Of a stretch of 64,000 nucleotides of DNA, positions 7,983-15,481 are shown piece after piece. Source of the DNA: Pedobacter puniceum (GTDB lineage Bacteria > Bacteroidota > Bacteroidia > Sphingobacteriales > Sphingobacteriaceae); contig NZ_WKJI01000003.1 in the NCBI RefSeq assembly GCF_009674685.1, forward strand, positions 124,001 to 188,000, in the 5' to 3' direction. Under the pieces are notes generated by a model. That model saw only the letters and a program-made list of their open reading frames with translations, ran no database searches and was not told the origin of the DNA. The translations under genes and the position numbers were made by a program. Numbering within the stretch: the first letter of the stretch is position 1; every line of letters begins with the position of its first letter.

Positions 7983-9346
7983 CAATTAGAACCAAGATGA
8001 CGGTACTGTTCCTTAGTATCGTAACTGTATTATTATTGGTTTTTTGTGTAACCATTTACTTTTTAAGTGATGTTTACAGGCAATCAGAATTTGAAACTCG
8101 GCTAAAGAGAGAAGCCTTAACTGCTGCTACCATTGTTTTTAACAAAGAAGAAGTTAGTCCTGATTTGCTTAAAATATTAAGTCGTAATCAGATGACGGCC
8201 CTCAGCAAAGAAAACATTGTTATTTTCAACGCTCAGGATAAAGTTATCTATCAAAGTGGGCTAAAAAGCAATATTTATACTCCGGCTAAACTGCAAGAAA
8301 TAAAGCGAAACGAAGAAGTTTTTTGGGAAGAAGGTGAGGTAGAAGAATTTGGTATGACCATTAGAAACCGAGCTAAAGATTATATTGTTATTGTATCTGC
8401 GGTAGATAAATATGGTTTAAGTAAGCAGCACAATTTAGCCATTCTGCTAAGTTTTGGAAGTATTTTATTAATTGCCTTAAGTGCTATTATAGGGCGGTTT
8501 TTTGCAGGAGGTCTACTTAAACCTATGCAACAAATGATTAAAGAAATAGATGCTATTAATGCATCTTATTTAAGTTTAAGACTTAGCCAAAGGGGTAATA
8601 AAGATGAGCTAGGGCAGTTGGCTCAGCGTTTTAACGAGATGTTAGACCGTTTACAGAAAGCTTTTCATAAACAAAGGGCTTTTGTATCTCATGCCTCGCA
8701 TGAATTAAGAACTCCTTTAACGGCTATTACTGGGCAAATACAGGTTTCTTTGCTTGCTAATGATAATATGGAGGAACTAAGAAACATGGCTAAATCTGTT
8801 TTAGAAGATGTAAATCAACTTAATATCCTTACCAACAATTTATTAGAATTAAACAGTATTGATGTTGATGATATTAGAATTAAAGCAAGCTTGCTTAATG
8901 TGGTAGATTTATTACTACAAGCAAAATCTGAGGTCAGTCAAAAATATCCGGAAAGTAAGATTGTGCTGCAAATTGATGACCATGAGGATTATTTACCCGA
9001 GATTTATGCTAACGAGAGCTTAATTTATAGTGCATTCATCAATCTTATTGAAAATGCTGTAAAGTTCGCATCAGATCAAACAGCTCAAATTAAATTACTT
9101 ACCTTAAAAGATGAAATTCAGATAAAATTTCAAAACAAATTAAATACACCTGTAAACTTAAATATCGATATCATTTTTGATCCTTTTATCAGAGGTGCTA
9201 ATTCTAAAAACGTGAAAGGTCATGGCGTAGGTTTATCGCTTACAAAAAGAATTATTGATATTCATAAAGGTCATTTAACAGTAAACCTAGAGGAATCAGA
9301 ATTTGTAGAATTTATTCTTTTTTTACCCAAAGGAAATCATCCATAA
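7979..9346 (+). CDS. Sensor histidine kinase
   Basis: The protein has 455 residues. Membrane helices lie at about 8-30 and 152-174 and flank a periplasmic sensor region of about 120 residues. A HAMP-like linker (about 174-230) precedes a HisKA domain with phosphoaccepting H241 in SHASHELRTP. The ATPase domain has an N box (FINLIENAVKFA), a DPFIRG F-box region and GHGVGLSL. It is the classical partner of the preceding OmpR regulator, with overlapping start and stop. Periplasmic ligand residues cannot be assigned to a known sensor family. Confidence 0.95.
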   Translation: MTIRTKMTVLFLSIVTVLLLVFCVTIYFLSDVYRQSEFETRLKREALTAATIVFNKEEVSPDLLKILSRNQMTALSKENIVIFNAQDKVIYQSGLKSNIYTPAKLQEIKRNEEVFWEEGEVEEFGMTIRNRAKDYIVIVSAVDKYGLSKQHNLAILLSFGSILLIALSAIIGRFFAGGLLKPMQQMIKEIDAINASYLSLRLSQRGNKDELGQLAQRFNEMLDRLQKAFHKQRAFVSHASHELRTPLTAITGQIQVSLLANDNMEELRNMAKSVLEDVNQLNILTNNLLELNSIDVDDIRIKASLLNVVDLLLQAKSEVSQKYPESKIVLQIDDHEDYLPEIYANESLIYSAFINLIENAVKFASDQTAQIKLLTLKDEIQIKFQNKLNTPVNLNIDIIFDPFIRGANSKNVKGHGVGLSLTKRIIDIHKGHLTVNLEESEFVEFILFLPKGNHP

Positions 9347-9447
9347 ATTCTAAGCTCATCCTAATATCAGCTTAAGTTTAGTCTAATAAGAGAAATTTAT
9401 GTTTACACTATAAAGAAAAATGATTGTGTAATCTAAATTTTAATATA

Positions 9448-10233
9448 ATGAAAACTAAAGTTATTTTATTCTCAGCATGCCTAGCTGTAGCATCTTTAAG
9501 TAGCTGTACCATTATTAAGCAAGGCGAAATTGGTGTAAAACGCTCTTTTGGTAAAATAAATCCTAAACCTTTAATGGAAGGTGCCAGAGTATTTAATCCT
9601 TTTACAACTACCATTATTAAACTTCCAACACGTACTATCAATATGGAGGTTCGTTTGCCTTTGCCATCTAAAGAAGGTTTAACGGTACAATCAGAAGTTT
9701 CTATTTTGTATAGGATGGTAGGAGATTATGGCCCTCAAATAGTTGAAAAATTAGGTAGAAGCTATGAGCAGGTAGTTATTTTGCCAATTTTTAGATCAGC
9801 TGTAGCTGATGTTTCTTCTCAATATTTTGCCAAGGATATGCATACAGGACAAAGAGCTTTAATAGAAAAATCTATTAAAGATTTGATGATGTCTCAGTTG
9901 CAAAGCAGAGGTTTTGTGATAGAGTCTGTTCTGTTGAAAAGTATAGTGCTTCCTCCAGGGCTAACCAAAGCTATTGAAGAAAAATTAGAGGCAGAACAAG
10001 ATGCGCAAAGAATGCAATTTGTCTTAGATAAAGAGCGCCAAGAAGCTACTCGTAGAACTATTGAAGCCGAAGGTATTAGAGATGCTCAGAAAATTATTTC
10101 TGAGGGTTTATCCCCAATGCTTCTAAGATTTAAAGCTATTGAAGCTTTTAATAAGCTATCAACATCTCCAAATGCTAAAACAATCATAACTGATGGAGAT
10201 TCGCCCCTCATTTTAAGTACAGAGGGTAAATAG
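9448..10233 (+). CDS. SPFH/prohibitin-family lipoprotein
   Basis: I take the start at ATG 9448 because it begins a clean lipoprotein signal, MKTKVILFSACLAVASLSSC with C20 as the lipid-anchor cysteine. An upstream in-frame ATG at 9424 would spoil it. The mature part is a prohibitin-like SPFH domain (about 25-195) followed by a charged helix with EAEQDAQRMQF and RQEATRRTIEAEG. SPFH proteins oligomerise at membranes as scaffolds. Here the anchor is a lipid, not the usual N-terminal helix, so it should face the periplasm. It lies about 100 bases after the sensor kinase. Confidence 0.82.
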   Translation: MKTKVILFSACLAVASLSSCTIIKQGEIGVKRSFGKINPKPLMEGARVFNPFTTTIIKLPTRTINMEVRLPLPSKEGLTVQSEVSILYRMVGDYGPQIVEKLGRSYEQVVILPIFRSAVADVSSQYFAKDMHTGQRALIEKSIKDLMMSQLQSRGFVIESVLLKSIVLPPGLTKAIEEKLEAEQDAQRMQFVLDKERQEATRRTIEAEGIRDAQKIISEGLSPMLLRFKAIEAFNKLSTSPNAKTIITDGDSPLILSTEGK

Positions 10234-10273
10234 CTTTAAATAGTTAAAACATCAATCTCTAAAGAATAAGATT

Positions 10274-10951
10274 ATGGAACCTAAAAAAGAGCCTTTTTTA
10301 CAGCGATTTACGGTATATGATTACTTACAATTGCTTATCATCATGGTGTGTATACTGCTTGCAGTATTGCCTCATAAGGCCGATGCCCAAGTAGCAGTAA
10401 AAGAATATACCACCCTTGAGGAGGCTTTAAAAGAGCCTGAAAAGGTGTTTAGGTTAAACTTACAAAATCAACATCTTGATCATTTAGAAGAGATTGCTAA
10501 GTTCAAAAATCTACAATATTTAAATCTCCGGAACACTCATTTATCGAGTGTTCCGCAGGAGATTACCACGCTTCAAAATCTAAAGGTATTAGATATTGGT
10601 GATAATGAAATTGCCTTGCTCCCTAAGAACTTTGATGCTTTGAAAAATCTTACAGAGTTGTATCTAGATAAAGAAAAAAACTTACAGCTAGAAGAAGATT
10701 TAGAGATCTTAAGTAGGATGAAGAGCCTTAAAATTCTTCACTTAGAAAATAACGGAATCAGCATCTTGCCCAAAAATATTGGTAAACTTCAAAAAATAGA
10801 AGCCCTGTATTTAGGCGATAATAAATTACAAACTATTCCGGCAGAAATTAAAGAACTCAAGAAATTGAAATTTCTTGATGTTCACCACAACCCCATTATT
10901 CCAACAGATGTTATCAAAAGGAATTATGGCGGACTAAAAATCAATTTTTAA
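10274..10951 (+). CDS. Leucine-rich repeat protein, exported or membrane-anchored
   Basis: The protein has 225 residues. A hydrophobic segment at about 18-34 ends in a plausible cleavage site (HKADAQ), after an unusually long charged N-terminus. From about residue 55 there are six or so leucine-rich repeats of 22-24 residues with the LxxLxLxxNxLxxIP pattern, for example LQYLNLRNTHLSSVP, LKVLDIGDNEIALLP and IEALYLGDNKLQTIP. LRR proteins mediate protein-protein contacts, and no enzymatic domain is present. It lies 40 bases after the SPFH gene and 41 before the carbonic anhydrase, so it may share a transcript. Confidence 0.85.
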   Translation: MEPKKEPFLQRFTVYDYLQLLIIMVCILLAVLPHKADAQVAVKEYTTLEEALKEPEKVFRLNLQNQHLDHLEEIAKFKNLQYLNLRNTHLSSVPQEITTLQNLKVLDIGDNEIALLPKNFDALKNLTELYLDKEKNLQLEEDLEILSRMKSLKILHLENNGISILPKNIGKLQKIEALYLGDNKLQTIPAEIKELKKLKFLDVHHNPIIPTDVIKRNYGGLKINF

Positions 10952-10992
10952 GACAGAACATATACACTCATTAACACACTAAATAGCATAAA

Positions 10993-11775
10993 ATGAAAAG
11001 AAATTTTTGTATCACCTTAGTATGTTTGCTCATCGCAAGTTTAAGTTTGCAGGCACAACAAAGTAGAAAAAGCAACAGTAAAGCCGTAGTTAAAATTGAT
11101 TCTGCGAAATGGCGAGCAGAGCATTATGTTATCAATAGAGACTCTGCCTATGCAGACCCACGCCTAGGTTTAAAGAAATTAATGGGCGGTAATAAAAGAT
11201 TTGTGGAAGGTAAAAGCATTAAGCCAAGACAAGATGCTCAAACCATTAAGCAGCTAGAAAATGGTCAGAAACCGTTTGCTACTATTGTAGGCTGTTCTGA
11301 TTCTAGAGTACCCAATGAGGTAATTTTTGATCAAGGTTTAGGAGATTTATTTATTATCCGTACAGCAGGGCAGGTTTCTGCGGCAGCATCTTATGGAAGT
11401 ATGGAATTTGCCACCCTAAAACTTAATACAAAGCTTATTGTAGTTTTAGGGCATACAGAGTGTGGTGCGGTGGCAGCAGCAGTACAAAGACCAGAAAATG
11501 TACCCGGACATATTGTTACGCTTATTAATGATATAAAACCGGCAGTTGCCAAATGTGCGCATTTACCGGGCGACCCTGTGAATAACGCAGTTCGCCAAAA
11601 TGTGATAGAACAAGTAAACCATTTAAGAGATTTAGAACCTATTTTACATAAAAAGTATGTAGACGGTGAGATTTTAATTGTAGGTGCCGTTTATGATATA
11701 CACACAGGTAAAGTAGAATTTTTACAAGAGACTTTATTGAATCTTCCTCAGAATAAAGTAAAAACAAAAGGTTAG
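10993..11775 (+). CDS. Secreted beta-class carbonic anhydrase
   Basis: The 260-residue protein has a signal peptide (about 1-22, ending SLQAQ), so it is periplasmic. The beta-CA zinc site is complete: C101 and D103 with R105 in GCSDSRVP, then H154 and C157 in GHTECGAV. It hydrates CO2 to bicarbonate. A long spacer, about 23-55, precedes the catalytic core, and the remainder matches family length. Three terminator-type hairpins follow immediately downstream. A periplasmic location is less common than cytosolic for this class but is known in Bacteroidota. Confidence 0.93.
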   Translation: MKRNFCITLVCLLIASLSLQAQQSRKSNSKAVVKIDSAKWRAEHYVINRDSAYADPRLGLKKLMGGNKRFVEGKSIKPRQDAQTIKQLENGQKPFATIVGCSDSRVPNEVIFDQGLGDLFIIRTAGQVSAAASYGSMEFATLKLNTKLIVVLGHTECGAVAAAVQRPENVPGHIVTLINDIKPAVAKCAHLPGDPVNNAVRQNVIEQVNHLRDLEPILHKKYVDGEILIVGAVYDIHTGKVEFLQETLLNLPQNKVKTKG

Positions 11776-11787
11776 TTCTTTTTTAAT

Positions 11788-11824
11788 GAGGGGTGGTCTT
11801 GATAAGCGAGACTGCCTCTTTTTT
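11788..11824 (+). terminator. Terminator-type hairpin, copy 1 of 3
   Basis: GAGGGGTGGTCT (11788-11799) and AGACTGCCTC (11809-11818) form an imperfect stem followed by a T-run. It lies 12 bases after the carbonic anhydrase stop and probably ends that transcript. The core sequence is shared with the next two hairpins. Confidence 0.75.
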
Positions 11825-11893
11825 AAGCTCTCCTAAAAAAGAGATTACAGGAAGAATAGTTTTAAAAAGCAAGATAAAATCTTCTTCATACTC

Positions 11894-11959
11894 CAAATAA
11901 ATGCGATAAGTTAGTTAAGTGTAAAGAGACGGTCTTGCCCATCAAGACTGTCTCTTTTT
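11894..11959 (+). repeat. Repeat unit with terminator hairpin, copy 2 of 3
   Basis: The hairpin GAGACGGTCTTG (11926-11937) / CAAGACTGTCTC (11943-11954) has 12 pairs including one G-U and is followed by a T-run. The sequence before it (CAAATAA, CGAT, GTTAG, GTGT) resembles the sequence before hairpin 3, so a unit of about 65 bases is repeated at a spacing of about 114 bases. No protein start of note lies inside. It may be a small RNA gene with its own terminator, or a decayed intergenic duplication. Confidence 0.5.
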
Positions 11960-12007
11960 AACCATCATCACATCACAAGAAATTAAAAAATTACTTTATA
12001 TCTCTTT

Positions 12008-12072
12008 CAAATAAAGTACGATTGGTTAGTGTGTTAGAGGCAGTCTGGAAAATTCAAGACTGCCTCTTTTTT
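12008..12072 (+). repeat. Repeat unit with terminator hairpin, copy 3 of 3
   Basis: GAGGCAGTCT (12037-12046) pairs perfectly with AGACTGCCTC (12057-12066) and is followed by six or more T. The leader from CAAATAA at 12008 matches copy 2. The T-run overlaps the stop of the convergent PfkB kinase gene, which may also use this hairpin. Confidence 0.5.
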
Positions 12073-12991
12073 ATTTAGAAATTACAAAGCTACTTAGCTT
12101 CACAAATTCTTGTACTCTAGCAGCTATTTCTTCTTGAGTTAAATTTTTAATACGCTCTGTGCCAAATTTTTCTACGCAGAAAGATGCTAAGGCCGAGCCA
12201 TAGATGATAGCATTTTTCATGTTATTGAAATTTACAGTACCTACTTGTGATAAAAACCCAATAAAACCACCAGCAAAAGTATCACCAGCACCCGTTGGAT
12301 CAAAAACCTCGGCTAAAGGTAAAGCCGGAGCAGAAAATATTTGGTCTTCATGAAATAATAATGCACCATGTTCTCCCTTTTTAATAATCAGGTATTTAGG
12401 GCCCATAGTTAAAATTTTATTTGCCGCTTTAACCAAAGAATATTCTCCGGATAACTGGCGGGCTTCTGCATCATTAATGGTTAAAACATCTACCATCTTA
12501 ATGGTTTCCAATAAATCGTCCATGGCAATATCCATCCAAAAATTCATGGTATCCATCACAATAAGCTTAGGTCTGTTTTTTAACCTTTTGATAACGGTTT
12601 GTTGTATTTGCGGCGTTAAATTACCCAACATTAAAAACTCGCAATCTTGGTAAGACTCTGGAATGATAGGGTCAAAATCAGCTAAAACATTTAACTCTGT
12701 AGCTAAAGTATCACGGCTGTTCATATCATTATGGTATTTACCAGCCCAGAAAAAAGATTTTTCTCCTTTTTTTATTTGTAAGCCTTCTACATCAATACCA
12801 TGCTCTTTAATGCTGTTGATGTCTTCTTCGTGGAAATCCTCACCTACAACAGCCACAATTTTTGTTTTTTTATAAAAGTAAGAGGCTGCTAAACTAGCAT
12901 AAGTAGCTGCACCACCTACAATTTTATCGGTTTTACCAAACGGAGTTTCTATAGCATCAAAAGCCACAGTACCTATAACAACTAAGCTCAT
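12071..12991 (-). CDS. PfkB/ribokinase-family sugar or nucleoside kinase
   Basis: The 306-residue kinase has the PfkB fold. Near the N-terminus the substrate glycine pair appears in GGAATYASLAAS, and the C-terminal signature DPTGAGDTFAGGF holds the anion hole and catalytic base D237. The middle has TINDAEARQLSG and LIIKKGEHGALLF, typical of the adenosine kinase/ribokinase branch common in Bacteroidota. The actual sugar or nucleoside cannot be decided from sequence. It is monocistronic and ends against hairpin 3 from the left. Confidence 0.88.
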   Translation of the reverse strand: MSLVVIGTVAFDAIETPFGKTDKIVGGAATYASLAASYFYKKTKIVAVVGEDFHEEDINSIKEHGIDVEGLQIKKGEKSFFWAGKYHNDMNSRDTLATELNVLADFDPIIPESYQDCEFLMLGNLTPQIQQTVIKRLKNRPKLIVMDTMNFWMDIAMDDLLETIKMVDVLTINDAEARQLSGEYSLVKAANKILTMGPKYLIIKKGEHGALLFHEDQIFSAPALPLAEVFDPTGAGDTFAGGFIGFLSQVGTVNFNNMKNAIIYGSALASFCVEKFGTERIKNLTQEEIAARVQEFVKLSSFVISK

Positions 12992-13090
12992 ATATTATCT
13001 TCAAAAAAGTTTTTACAAATATTGCATAATAAATTTAAAATCCCGAATATTGCAGTCCCTTAACCAGAAGCATGTTGAAATGCTTAAAAT

Positions 13091-13164
13091 TCCCGAATAG
13101 CTCAGCTGGTTAGAGCATCTGACTGTTAATCAGAGGGTCGCTGGTTCGAGCCCAGCTTCGGGAG
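13091..13164 (+). tRNA. tRNA-Asn (GTT), copy 1
   Basis: The 74-base cloverleaf has acceptor arm TCCCGAA/TTCGGGA with discriminator G13164, an anticodon stem TCTGA/TCAGA, and loop CTGTTAA giving anticodon GTT at 13125-13127. The T-arm has GGTTCGAGCC. No CCA is encoded (CTCC follows). The gene is identical over all 74 bases to the copy at 38979. A terminator follows seven bases later. Confidence 0.97.
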
Positions 13165-13170
13165 CTCCTT

Positions 13171-13202
13171 AAAGCCTTACTAGAAATAGTGAGGCTTTTT
13201 TT
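13171..13202 (+). terminator. tRNA-Asn terminator
   Basis: AAAGCCTTACTA and TAGTGAGGCTTT form a 12-bp stem with a GAAA loop and a T-run. A near copy of this hairpin, at the same distance from a GGGAG, appears at 39685-39730. Confidence 0.85.
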
Positions 13203-13341
13203 ATTTGTAGTTCTAGAACTAAAGCCGTTAATTATATTATATTAATTATTTATATTTAAAATTAAATGCTGAGCGTTTTGGCGTAAGTATGCAGTATTAT
13301 AGGAATGAATTAAGGGGTACTTGTGTCTTTAGATAGTTTGC
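13203..13341. other. AT-rich spacer before the RAYT/REP array
   Basis: After the tRNA terminator, about 140 bases hold no convincing gene, RNA or hairpin. RAYT homology begins abruptly at about 13342. Together with the tRNA and terminator this accounts for the whole gene-poor stretch 12992-13360. Confidence 0.5.
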
Positions 13342-13430
13342 AAAGGTTTAATAGAAATAGATGTATTACAGTGATGAAAGCGCAAGTCAGGCTTTTGCTT
13401 TGTCTAGCCCGCTAAGACTTGCGCTAGTGA
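13342..13430 (+). repeat. RAYT 3'-end relic plus REP hairpin (module A)
   Basis: Bases 13342-13373 repeat the last codons of the transposase gene (GLIEIDVLQ then TGA). They are followed by the same REP hairpin that follows the intact gene: GCGCAAGTC (13380-13388) pairs perfectly with GACTTGCGC (13416-13424), with AGGCTTTTGCTTTGTC between. Homology starts at 13342 and fades after about 13430. This is a transposase-less copy of the mobile unit's right end. Confidence 0.8.
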
Positions 13431-13642
13431 GGGGGCTTACAAAAGCAGAAAAAACTATTTTATCTGCCGGTGTAACTGCTACAAGTAAACTTGCAGAGAT
13501 AGGAATTGATAAAACAAAGTCTAAAGATAATCCGGGGTCATTACCTTTAATACCAGATTTAACTTCTCCTACTCCTTTACCACTTATAAAACCAGCTCCC
13601 GCATCAAAACCTAAGGCAGAATTAAAACCTAAACCTAATTAA
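13361..13642 (+). pseudogene. Short frame: REP-encoded start fused to an orphan C-terminal tail
   Basis: The 93-residue frame starts inside the RAYT relic. Its first 27 or so residues (MYYSDESASQAFALSSP and following) are simply the REP sequence read in one frame. From about residue 28 the sequence (KAEKTILSAGVTATSKLAEIG, then a Pro/Lys-rich tail) is unrelated and looks like the C-terminus of a larger protein. Its TAA touches the ATG of the next gene. I read it as the displaced tail of a lost gene, perhaps a polymorphic-toxin tail. Whether the fused product is made is unknown. Confidence 0.4.
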
Positions 13643-13837
13643 ATGAATAATACGCTATATTTTCTTGGAGGCATTTTATCCTTAATACTTGGGATATTTA
13701 TCGTAATAAATCAAATAAAGTTTTTTCTGAAAAAAGAGAAAGACGAATTAGGATTTAATTTTGGTTTTTTAATTAGTGGAATATGTGCAATAATGTTGGG
13801 GATAGGATTAATAGAACATTATTGGTCATTAGTTTAG
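13643..13837 (+). CDS. Small two-helix membrane protein (module A payload)
   Basis: The 64-residue protein has two transmembrane helices, about 4-26 and 40-60, separated by a basic loop (KFFLKKEKDELG). No family was recognised. It starts immediately at the stop of the preceding tail fragment, as an immunity gene follows a toxin, and is followed by inverted REP sequence. It occupies the same position as the membrane proteins at 14261 and 15482 in the next two modules. A function as an immunity protein is inference from position only. Confidence 0.55.
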   Translation: MNNTLYFLGGILSLILGIFIVINQIKFFLKKEKDELGFNFGFLISGICAIMLGIGLIEHYWSLV

Positions 13838-13849
13838 GTAGTCTTAACC

Positions 13850-13982
13850 CTCTCAATGGCGCAAGGTGTGTCGTGAAGAGTTGATGAGAATCAACGCCTC
13901 CCTCACTGGCGCAAGTCTTAGCGAGTAGGTAAAGCGGGAGAGCCTGACTTGTGCCTTATGATTAAAAGCACTAGATTTAGTA
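13850..13982 (-). repeat. REP elements, inverted orientation (between modules A and B)
   Basis: A full REP in reverse orientation spans GCGCAAGTC (13909-13917) to GACTTGTGC (13946-13954), preceded by a CTCACTG motif. A truncated copy (TCTCAATGGCGCAAG) sits just before it at about 13852-13866. The sequence up to 13982 matches the region upstream of the intact transposase start. This unit and the remnant after it fill the gene-free stretch 13838-14260. Confidence 0.75.
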
Positions 13983-14066
13983 ATGAGTACAAAATATAAG
14001 TTTAACAACCCAGAGAGAGATTATCAAGAAGGTAAAGGTTTAATAGAAATAGATGTATTACAATAA
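13983..14066 (+). pseudogene. Internally deleted RAYT transposase (in-frame remnant)
   Basis: The 27-codon frame joins the first eleven codons of the transposase (MSTKYKFNNPE; the intact gene has MSSKYKFNNPE) directly to its last residues (DYQEGKGLIEIDVLQ), then TAA. About 155 codons are missing and the frame is kept. The flanking REP sequences are those of the intact gene. It is therefore a deletion derivative comparable to a MITE, mobile only if the intact enzyme at 14794 acts on its ends. The HUH motif and catalytic Tyr are absent. Confidence 0.85.
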
Positions 14067-14071
14067 TGAAA

Positions 14072-14116
14072 GCACAAGTCAGTCTTTTGCTCTATCTAGT
14101 CCGCTAAGACTTGCGC
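14072..14116 (+). repeat. REP hairpin after the RAYT remnant (module B)
   Basis: GCACAAGTC (14072-14080) and GACTTGCGC (14108-14116) form the outer stem with one wobble, and the interior AGTCTTTTGCTCTATC resembles the other right-end copies. It begins five bases after the remnant stop, as at the intact gene. Confidence 0.8.
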
Positions 14117-14134
14117 TAGATAGGGGAAAAAAAT

Positions 14135-14254
14135 ATGGAAAGTGGTGAAAATAAGCCATCGGCTGAATTGGCAGCAGGAATAGGCACTGCAATAGGTGTA
14201 GGCTACGTAGTAGAATATAAAGTTGAAATAGGAGTTAAAGTAAGTGAAAAATAA
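14135..14254 (+). pseudogene. 39-residue orphan tail (module B)
   Basis: A short frame begins ATG at 14135 (MESGENKPSAELAAG and following, with a Gly/Ala-rich hydrophobic stretch) and stops at 14252-14254, six bases before the next gene. It looks like the C-terminus of a larger protein cut off by the REP. It has the same position as the tail fragments in modules A and C. No function is proposed. Confidence 0.35.
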
Positions 14255-14260
14255 TATCTA

Positions 14261-14701
14261 ATGATTAAAATAAGTGTTAATAATATAATAGGGAGGGTCT
14301 TGTTTTTTCTCATTGGAAGTTTTCCTTTTAGTTTTTATTTAATATTATCAATATTACTTGATTGGGACTTTAATTTTAGTGCTGGTATTTTTATTTACTT
14401 TTTGTTATCAATGGGTTTTATGATATTATTAATAAAGTTCTGTTGTTTTGATTGGGATTTCTATGTTGTAAAAGGTAAATGTTTTCAATTTAATAAGTTT
14501 GGAATAAAAACCACTGTGCCAATTAATTCTTCTTTTATTATTAAACCTGCTTCTTTACTAGCGTTTTATTTTAACGTTTTTTATATAGAGTTTGAAGATG
14601 GAAAAAGATTTTATTTTAGGTATAATTTGTATCAAATGCCTATTTCATCATTTAGAGGTGTTTTGGAAAAAATAAAGTCAGATATTATTGATGCCCAGTA
14701 G
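14261..14701 (+). CDS. Membrane protein, 146 residues (module B payload)
   Basis: Two strongly hydrophobic helices (about 10-32 and 40-61) precede a soluble C-terminal half rich in aromatic residues (FEDGKRFYFRYNLYQMP), resembling a PH-like or DUF3592-like small domain. No named family is certain. It starts six bases after an orphan tail and is followed within ten bases by a reverse REP. Its codon use is AT-rich like the rest of the array. A role in immunity against a lost toxin is possible but only positional. Confidence 0.6.
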   Translation: MIKISVNNIIGRVLFFLIGSFPFSFYLILSILLDWDFNFSAGIFIYFLLSMGFMILLIKFCCFDWDFYVVKGKCFQFNKFGIKTTVPINSSFIIKPASLLAFYFNVFYIEFEDGKRFYFRYNLYQMPISSFRGVLEKIKSDIIDAQ

Positions 14702-14717
14702 AGAGCACCCCTCACTG

Positions 14718-14765
14718 GCGCAAGTCTTAGTGAGTAGAGGAAAAAAGGGAGAGCCTGACTTGTGC
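14718..14765 (-). repeat. REP hairpin upstream of RAYT, inverted orientation
   Basis: GCGCAAGTC (14718-14726) to GACTTGTGC (14757-14765) is the reverse complement arrangement of the REP after the transposase. The intact transposase therefore lies between inverted REPs, 29 bases after this one. Confidence 0.85.
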
Positions 14766-14793
14766 TTATTCAATAAAAGCACTAAATATAAAA

Positions 14794-15348
14794 ATGAGTT
14801 CAAAATATAAATTTAACAATCCAGAGGGGATATATTTTGTTCCTTTTGCTGTTGTAGGGTGGATAGATGTTTTTACAAGACAAGTGTATAGAGATTTGTT
14901 TTTAGAGAGTTTAGTTTACTGTAGAAAGGAAAAGAATTTAAACATACATGCATGGGTAGTCATGAGTAATCATGTTCATTTAATTATGAGCAGCAGAACG
15001 GGAGGTAAACTAGCTGATATCATGCGAGATTTAAAGAAATATACAGCATATAAAATACTGAAGGAAATAAAGGAAAGTACAACAGAAAGCAGAAAAGAGT
15101 GGATGCTGTTTTTATTTGCCAAAGCTGGCAAAGAGAATAGTAACAATACAAATTATCAGTTTTGGCGGCAAGATAATCATCCCATAGAATTAGATTTTCA
15201 TAGCAATATGTTTGAACAAAGATTGGATTATATACATAACAATCCAGTAGAGGCAGGCATAGTAGAGCATGCAGCGGATTATGTGTATAGTAGTGCAAAG
15301 GATTATCAAGAAGGTAAAGGTTTAATAGAAATAGATGTATTACAGTGA
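14794..15348 (+). mobile_element. REP-associated tyrosine transposase (RAYT, IS200/IS605-like Y1)
   Basis: The protein has 184 residues and looks intact. The HUH motif is H60-V61-H62 in MSNHVHLIMS, and the catalytic tyrosine is most likely Y146 in RLDYIHNNPVEAG, the usual RAYT context. RAYTs are single-stranded-DNA Y1 enzymes domesticated to move REP sequences, and they usually stand alone between REPs. Here inverted REPs lie on both sides. A deletion copy (13983) and a 3'-end relic (13342) in the same 2 kb show it has been locally active. Start ATG 14794 is confirmed by the matching start in the remnant. Confidence 0.92.
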
Positions 15349-15353
15349 TGAAA

Positions 15354-15398
15354 GCACAAGTCAGGCTTTTGCTTTGTCTAGCCCGCTAAGACTTGCGC
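15354..15398 (+). repeat. REP hairpin downstream of RAYT (module C)
   Basis: GCACAAGTC (15354-15362) and GACTTGCGC (15390-15398) form the outer stem, with AGGCTTTTGCTTTGTC inside. It begins six bases after the transposase stop. It is nearly identical to the module A and B right-end copies. Confidence 0.85.
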
Positions 15399-15408
15399 TA
15401 GTAAGGAG

Positions 15409-15471
15409 ATGTCATCAGTTCAACCTACTCCTTTAATTGTTAAAAGAGATAACCTTCGAGTAGGAAATTAA
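15409..15471 (+). pseudogene. 20-residue orphan tail (module C)
   Basis: A minimal frame MSSVQPTPLIVKRDN and following runs to TAA 15469-15471. It stands between the REP and the next membrane protein gene, as the tail fragments do in modules A and B. The PTPL motif echoes SPTPLPL in the module A tail. It may be meaningless by itself and is listed for the pattern. Confidence 0.25.
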
Positions 15472-15481
15472 GAATATATAT

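Noticed and set aside
9424-9447. Upstream ATG of the SPFH gene
   Set aside because: It adds MCNLNFNI before a perfect lipoprotein signal; the ATG at 9448 is more likely.
13041-13050. TCCCGAATAT, matching the first nine bases of tRNA-Asn, 50 bases upstream of the real tRNA
   Set aside because: The match stops after nine bases and no further tRNA arm follows, so it is probably coincidence and not a truncated tRNA or att site.
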